The position numbers and the translations under genes were made by a program. Source: an uncultured Eggerthellaceae bacterium (GTDB taxonomy: Bacteria; Actinomycetota; Coriobacteriia; Coriobacteriales; Eggerthellaceae). Taken from it: DNA of 64,000 nucleotides. The DNA is taken from positions 1 through 64,000 of the forward strand of contig CANOIM010000003.1 in the NCBI GenBank assembly GCA_947566075.1. Reading direction: 5' to 3'. Positions 61,344-64,000 of the stretch are shown here, in pieces (position 1 is the first letter of the stretch; each line of letters opens with the position of its first letter). The notes under the pieces were generated by a model. That model made no database searches, was not told the DNA's origin, and worked only from the letters and a program-made list of their open reading frames with translations.

Positions 61344-62369
61344 ATGATAGATGTCATCGAACTAATACCGTCGCGGGACATGCGGCAGGCACTTCGGGAG
61401 GAGGGGCGCCAGTTCACGGATATGGAGAAGGCGTCGCTCATCCATAACCTCCCATTGCCGCCGAACCGACGGCGCGAACTGCTTCAAGATCTGGCCGCCG
61501 AAACGGAAGACGAGCGCCTGCGGGCGCAGCTCGGATACGCGCTGGAGAAGGAACAGCGTCAGATGGACTGGTTCCGCGATGTGTCCGAGGGCTGCGTTTT
61601 TGGCGTGCAGATTTGTGGCGAGGACTACCCGAACGACTCCGTGGAGGCCTATTTCGCCACGTTCGAGACGGCGTTCAAGTTCGGGTGCGGGCAAGACGCT
61701 CCGTTCAAGGTGTGCAAATGGCGCGTGCTGCCTGCGATTCCTCCGAAGAGGGACTTCGGATCGCCGGGCGATTGCGGTTTCATGAAGTTCGATGCGGATG
61801 GCAGCCTGGTGTTCACGTGCCTTTGGGAGACGGGAGCAGACGAAAGCCTCAAGAACAACGGTCAGTGGGCGCCTTGGCCTGTGGGGGACGAGAACGAGAG
61901 CTGGCCAAACTTCCTGTTCTTCGAGGACCGCTGGGTGGACCTTCCGAATCTGTATGAATTGGGAGATTTCGTCCGTGTGTTGGACGACCGGGTGGGTTGC
62001 GATCAACGGGCCCACGATTGGGCGATGGTTGAAGCGGACCCTGACGGATGGGAGAGCTTTCGTCAGCGGGCGAATGTGTGGCTTGCAGACGTAGAGGCCG
62101 GGCGTGAGAGCGCTGATCACGTACTGGCGGACTTCAGCGATATGCAGGTACCCGTCGAGGTCCCCTGCAAGGACGGAACCTTTGTGCATTATCACATTAA
62201 CCCGATGTTCTTAGAGCGTTGGACGAAGAACCTGGAGGACAGCGATGATGCCGAATTGATGCAGATGGCACAATGGATCGCACGGGGCGAATGCAGCTTG
62301 GATTGGGCTTCTCAGGTGTTCAAGAAGCGCATTGAGGCAGCTGCCATGATAGAAAGCTCCAAGAGATAG
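61344..62369 (+). CDS. Protein of unknown function (accessory)
   Basis: A 341-residue acidic protein. The N-terminus (REEGRQFTDMEKASLIHN, then LPPNRRRELLQDLAAETEDE) resembles small accessory ICE/prophage proteins, followed by CVFGVQICGEDYPNDSVEAY and a Trp-rich domain (EDRWVDLPNLYELGDFVRVL). GTG 61338 is an alternative start two codons earlier. No function recognised. Confidence 0.65.
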   Translation: MIDVIELIPSRDMRQALREEGRQFTDMEKASLIHNLPLPPNRRRELLQDLAAETEDERLRAQLGYALEKEQRQMDWFRDVSEGCVFGVQICGEDYPNDSVEAYFATFETAFKFGCGQDAPFKVCKWRVLPAIPPKRDFGSPGDCGFMKFDADGSLVFTCLWETGADESLKNNGQWAPWPVGDENESWPNFLFFEDRWVDLPNLYELGDFVRVLDDRVGCDQRAHDWAMVEADPDGWESFRQRANVWLADVEAGRESADHVLADFSDMQVPVEVPCKDGTFVHYHINPMFLERWTKNLEDSDDAELMQMAQWIARGECSLDWASQVFKKRIEAAAMIESSKR

Positions 62370-62382
62370 CAAGGAGGAAAAC

Positions 62383-62685
62383 ATTAACGCACTAACTTTG
62401 GGCGAGATACGCCCACTTCTTGCCCGGACCGCGCGCTGTTCCGTATGCATGAAGGAAACGCTTGAGTACGAGAACTACCTTTTCCTGAGCGACGTTCCTG
62501 AAAAGTATGACGGTCTTTACGTCTTCGGCATTGGGCTGATCGAGACGGAGTTCTACGAAGGCGAAAACCCGTATGACGGCTGGGAGGAAGGTGTTTCCAT
62601 GTCCGAGGAAACGCCCGAACGTCCGGTTCTCCAGTTTCGCCCGGCAATCGAGCTGATGCTTTCCCGCCAGCCGCGTACGTTTTGA
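62383..62685 (+). CDS. Small protein of unknown function, probable ATT start
   Basis: About 100 residues, with TLGEIRPLLARTARCSVCMK at the start and ENPYDGWEEG later. A perfect ribosome-binding site AAGGAGG (62371-62377) is followed five bases later by ATT (62383), in frame with the rest. The next conventional start, TTG 62398, would be 20 bases from the site. ATT is therefore the better-placed initiator. It probably belongs to the same unit as its neighbours. Confidence 0.65.
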   Translation: MNALTLGEIRPLLARTARCSVCMKETLEYENYLFLSDVPEKYDGLYVFGIGLIETEFYEGENPYDGWEEGVSMSEETPERPVLQFRPAIELMLSRQPRTF

Positions 62686-62719
62686 TACGAGTGCATTTGA
62701 CACGGAAAAAGAGGGAAGC

Positions 62720-63241
62720 ATGACCGTTTTCTTCACCAGTGACTTGCATCTGGGTCACGAGAACATCATCCGAATGGCGAACCGTCCGTTTCGTGATGCA
62801 GCTGCTATGAACAAGCAGCTCATTCAAAATATCAACAAGCGCATGAGCGCGGATGATACCCTCTGGATTCTTGGTGACGTGTCCTATCGTATCAGCCGCG
62901 AAGATGCTGAAGCGCTCTTACGGCAGATAAACTGTCAGGATCTCCGCCTCGTGCGTGGCAACCACGACAAGGACTGGGCCGACGCGGGTTTGTTCCAGGA
63001 GATCTGCGACTACAAGGAGCTCAGGCTGGCCGGGCGCCGCGTTTGCCTGATGCATTACCCTATCGCTTCGTGGAACGGCATGTATCACGGCGCCGTCCAC
63101 CTGCATGGCCACAGCCACAATCCGCCGTCCTACAACTTGGAGAACGTCAGGAATGAGTGCCTGGTCTGGGACGTCGGCGTGGACGCGAATGACCTTGCCC
63201 CCATCTCTTGGGAAGAGATCTGCGATGGGCTTTTGATCTGA
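62720..63241 (+). CDS. Phage-type metallophosphoesterase
   Basis: A 173-residue calcineurin-like phosphoesterase of the compact phage/YfcE type: SDLHLGHENII, WILGDVSYR, VRGNHDKDW, CLMHYPIASWNG and LHGHSHNPP. The substrate is unknown; relatives act on RNA ends or cyclic nucleotides. It closes the run of accessory genes. Confidence 0.9.
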   Translation: MTVFFTSDLHLGHENIIRMANRPFRDAAAMNKQLIQNINKRMSADDTLWILGDVSYRISREDAEALLRQINCQDLRLVRGNHDKDWADAGLFQEICDYKELRLAGRRVCLMHYPIASWNGMYHGAVHLHGHSHNPPSYNLENVRNECLVWDVGVDANDLAPISWEEICDGLLI

Positions 63242-63314
63242 GAGGGTGGCCTTGACGCTTTAGTTCCACGTTCTTCGACAGATGAAAACATCAATAGCTG
63301 CAAGGAGATATAAC

Positions 63315-63335
63315 ATGACAAGAACCATGCGATAA
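63315..63335 (+). other. Six-codon reading frame with a strong ribosome-binding site
   Basis: AAGGAG (63302-63307) is followed by ATG ACA AGA ACC ATG CGA TAA. It may be the stub of a truncated gene or a leader peptide for the YARHG-type gene about 100 bp downstream. Length prevents a firm call. Confidence 0.25.
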
Positions 63336-63433
63336 AAGTACTATCCGTTCTCCGTATGATTCTATTGGAGTGAGAGTGCATTGACGGGTGCCAGTGATAC
63401 GATATTCAGATTGATGCATGATGAAGGAGTTCT

Positions 63434-64000
63434 ATGGACGGTATGAAATATGGAGGAAAGCTGTCAGAAGAGGCGCACTCCTGCCCACCGTCTGGCATTC
63501 AGGCAACGGGCGCTATTGATACGGGCGAAGCTTCGAAGGCAGAGCCTGCCGAGCTAAGCGCAACTAAAAAAGGCGTCGAAGATTCTGAAACGGAATTCGT
63601 TCCTGACACCGCAGCGGATATAGAAGCTGCGGCTGCCTATGTTGAGAGCATGTCTGCCGCAGAGAAGTCTCAAGTCGCAGGATCTGCATCTCGGTTGACC
63701 ACCACGCAGATCGCCTGCATGGCCATTGCGGCGGTGGCAACCGTGGCTTGCATCATCTGTCTGGGCATCTATGCTGCAACTCCCATCAGCCATGAGAGCG
63801 CTGCGAACGCCACCAACACCGTGAATGCTGCCACCACGGCGAACACGGCAGATGCTGTCAACGCTGCATCCACGACATCGACTGAGAACGCAGCCAGCTC
63901 TTCGGCCGCATCTGCTCCTGCGGCTGCGCAGGCAGATCAGATTCTCCCGGACAGCAATGCGCGCTATTACACGAGAGACGAACTGGAAGCGCTCTCTGAT
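63434..64000 (+). CDS. Membrane-anchored YARHG-domain-type protein, 5' part
   Basis: The first 189 codons of a gene that leaves the window. An acidic cytoplasmic stretch (about residues 1-95) is followed by one membrane helix (TQIACMAIAAVATVACIICL), an Ala/Thr/Ser-rich linker outside, and then YYTRDELEALSD at the edge. The last stretch is the standard beginning of YARHG domains (next residues usually give ELYLARNEIYARHG). AAGGAG lies four bases before the ATG. Likely an extracellular or cell-wall binding protein; the domain end is not visible. Confidence 0.75.
   Translation, partial: MDGMKYGGKLSEEAHSCPPSGIQATGAIDTGEASKAEPAELSATKKGVEDSETEFVPDTAADIEAAAAYVESMSAAEKSQVAGSASRLTTTQIACMAIAAVATVACIICLGIYAATPISHESAANATNTVNAATTANTADAVNAASTTSTENAASSSAASAPAAAQADQILPDSNARYYTRDELEALSD

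Overview
The window looks like chromosome of an anaerobic, respiratory actinobacterium of the Eggerthellaceae/Coriobacteriia type. The signs are a 12-helix membrane protein fused to a LuxR helix-turn-helix next to a redox operon, DMSO-reductase-like molybdoenzyme modules, a BadF-type activase with dehydratase partners, a Tad pilus locus without an outer-membrane secretin, rubredoxin plus FprA, and moderately high GC. The genus cannot be fixed from sequence reading alone.

Layout. 0-1.3 kb: start of a ribbon-helix-helix antitoxin gene, then a promoter, a compact structured RNA and an Abi_2/AbiF HEPN gene. 1.4-8.0 kb: a reductive-dehalogenase operon on the minus strand (catalytic subunit, small membrane anchor, trigger-factor-like chaperone, FMN-binding polyferredoxin membrane protein, ApbE flavin transferase, NusG_II protein, Gx transporter, EcfT-like protein), with a divergent membrane-LuxR regulator (8.3-9.7 kb). 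9.7-15.4 kb: tRNA-Val(UAC), a large aromatic-acid-type MFS transporter behind a long untranslated leader, and a convergent three-gene activase/2-hydroxyacyl-CoA-dehydratase-like set. 15.6-25.5 kb: Tad pilus operon. 25.4-32.4 kb: mostly housekeeping genes (ModE-like regulator, thrC, SGNH hydrolase, tatA, greA, YkvI-like permease, lysS with an appended tRNA-binding domain). 32.4-41.2 kb: two AAA_14/DUF4143 ATPase genes, each bracketed by REP-like palindromes, a RAYT transposase remnant, and between them a TetR, MBL hydrolase and three-subunit molybdoenzyme operon. 41.4-46.1 kb: alkylation-repair genes (Ada-AlkA fusion, two Ogt) around a decaying AbiE toxin-antitoxin pair. 46.4-54.7 kb: hemolysin III, XRE-cupin regulator plus acyl-CoA synthetase, rubredoxin plus FprA, DUF554, glutaminase, membrane protein plus TetR. 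54.8-64 kb: a perfect 79-bp palindrome, a 5'-truncated Ppx/GppA fragment, then an accessory island (mPARG-like protein, two metallophosphoesterases, PcfJ-like protein, several unknowns) and the start of a YARHG-type membrane protein.

How the genes fit together. The dehalogenase operon reads as a complete extracytoplasmic electron pathway: a Tat-exported, corrinoid/FeS RdhA, its anchor, a chaperone, a membrane protein carrying covalent FMN (candidate Thr140) plus CX3CP motifs, and the ApbE needed to attach that FMN. TatA at 28.4 kb could serve its export. The most novel-looking item is the promoter, three-stem RNA and RBS packed within about 120 nt ahead of the Abi_2 gene; it matches the architecture of the recently recognised AbiF RNA-protein systems related to the ancestry of Cas13. 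REP-like palindromes and remnants mark the edges of several acquired modules.
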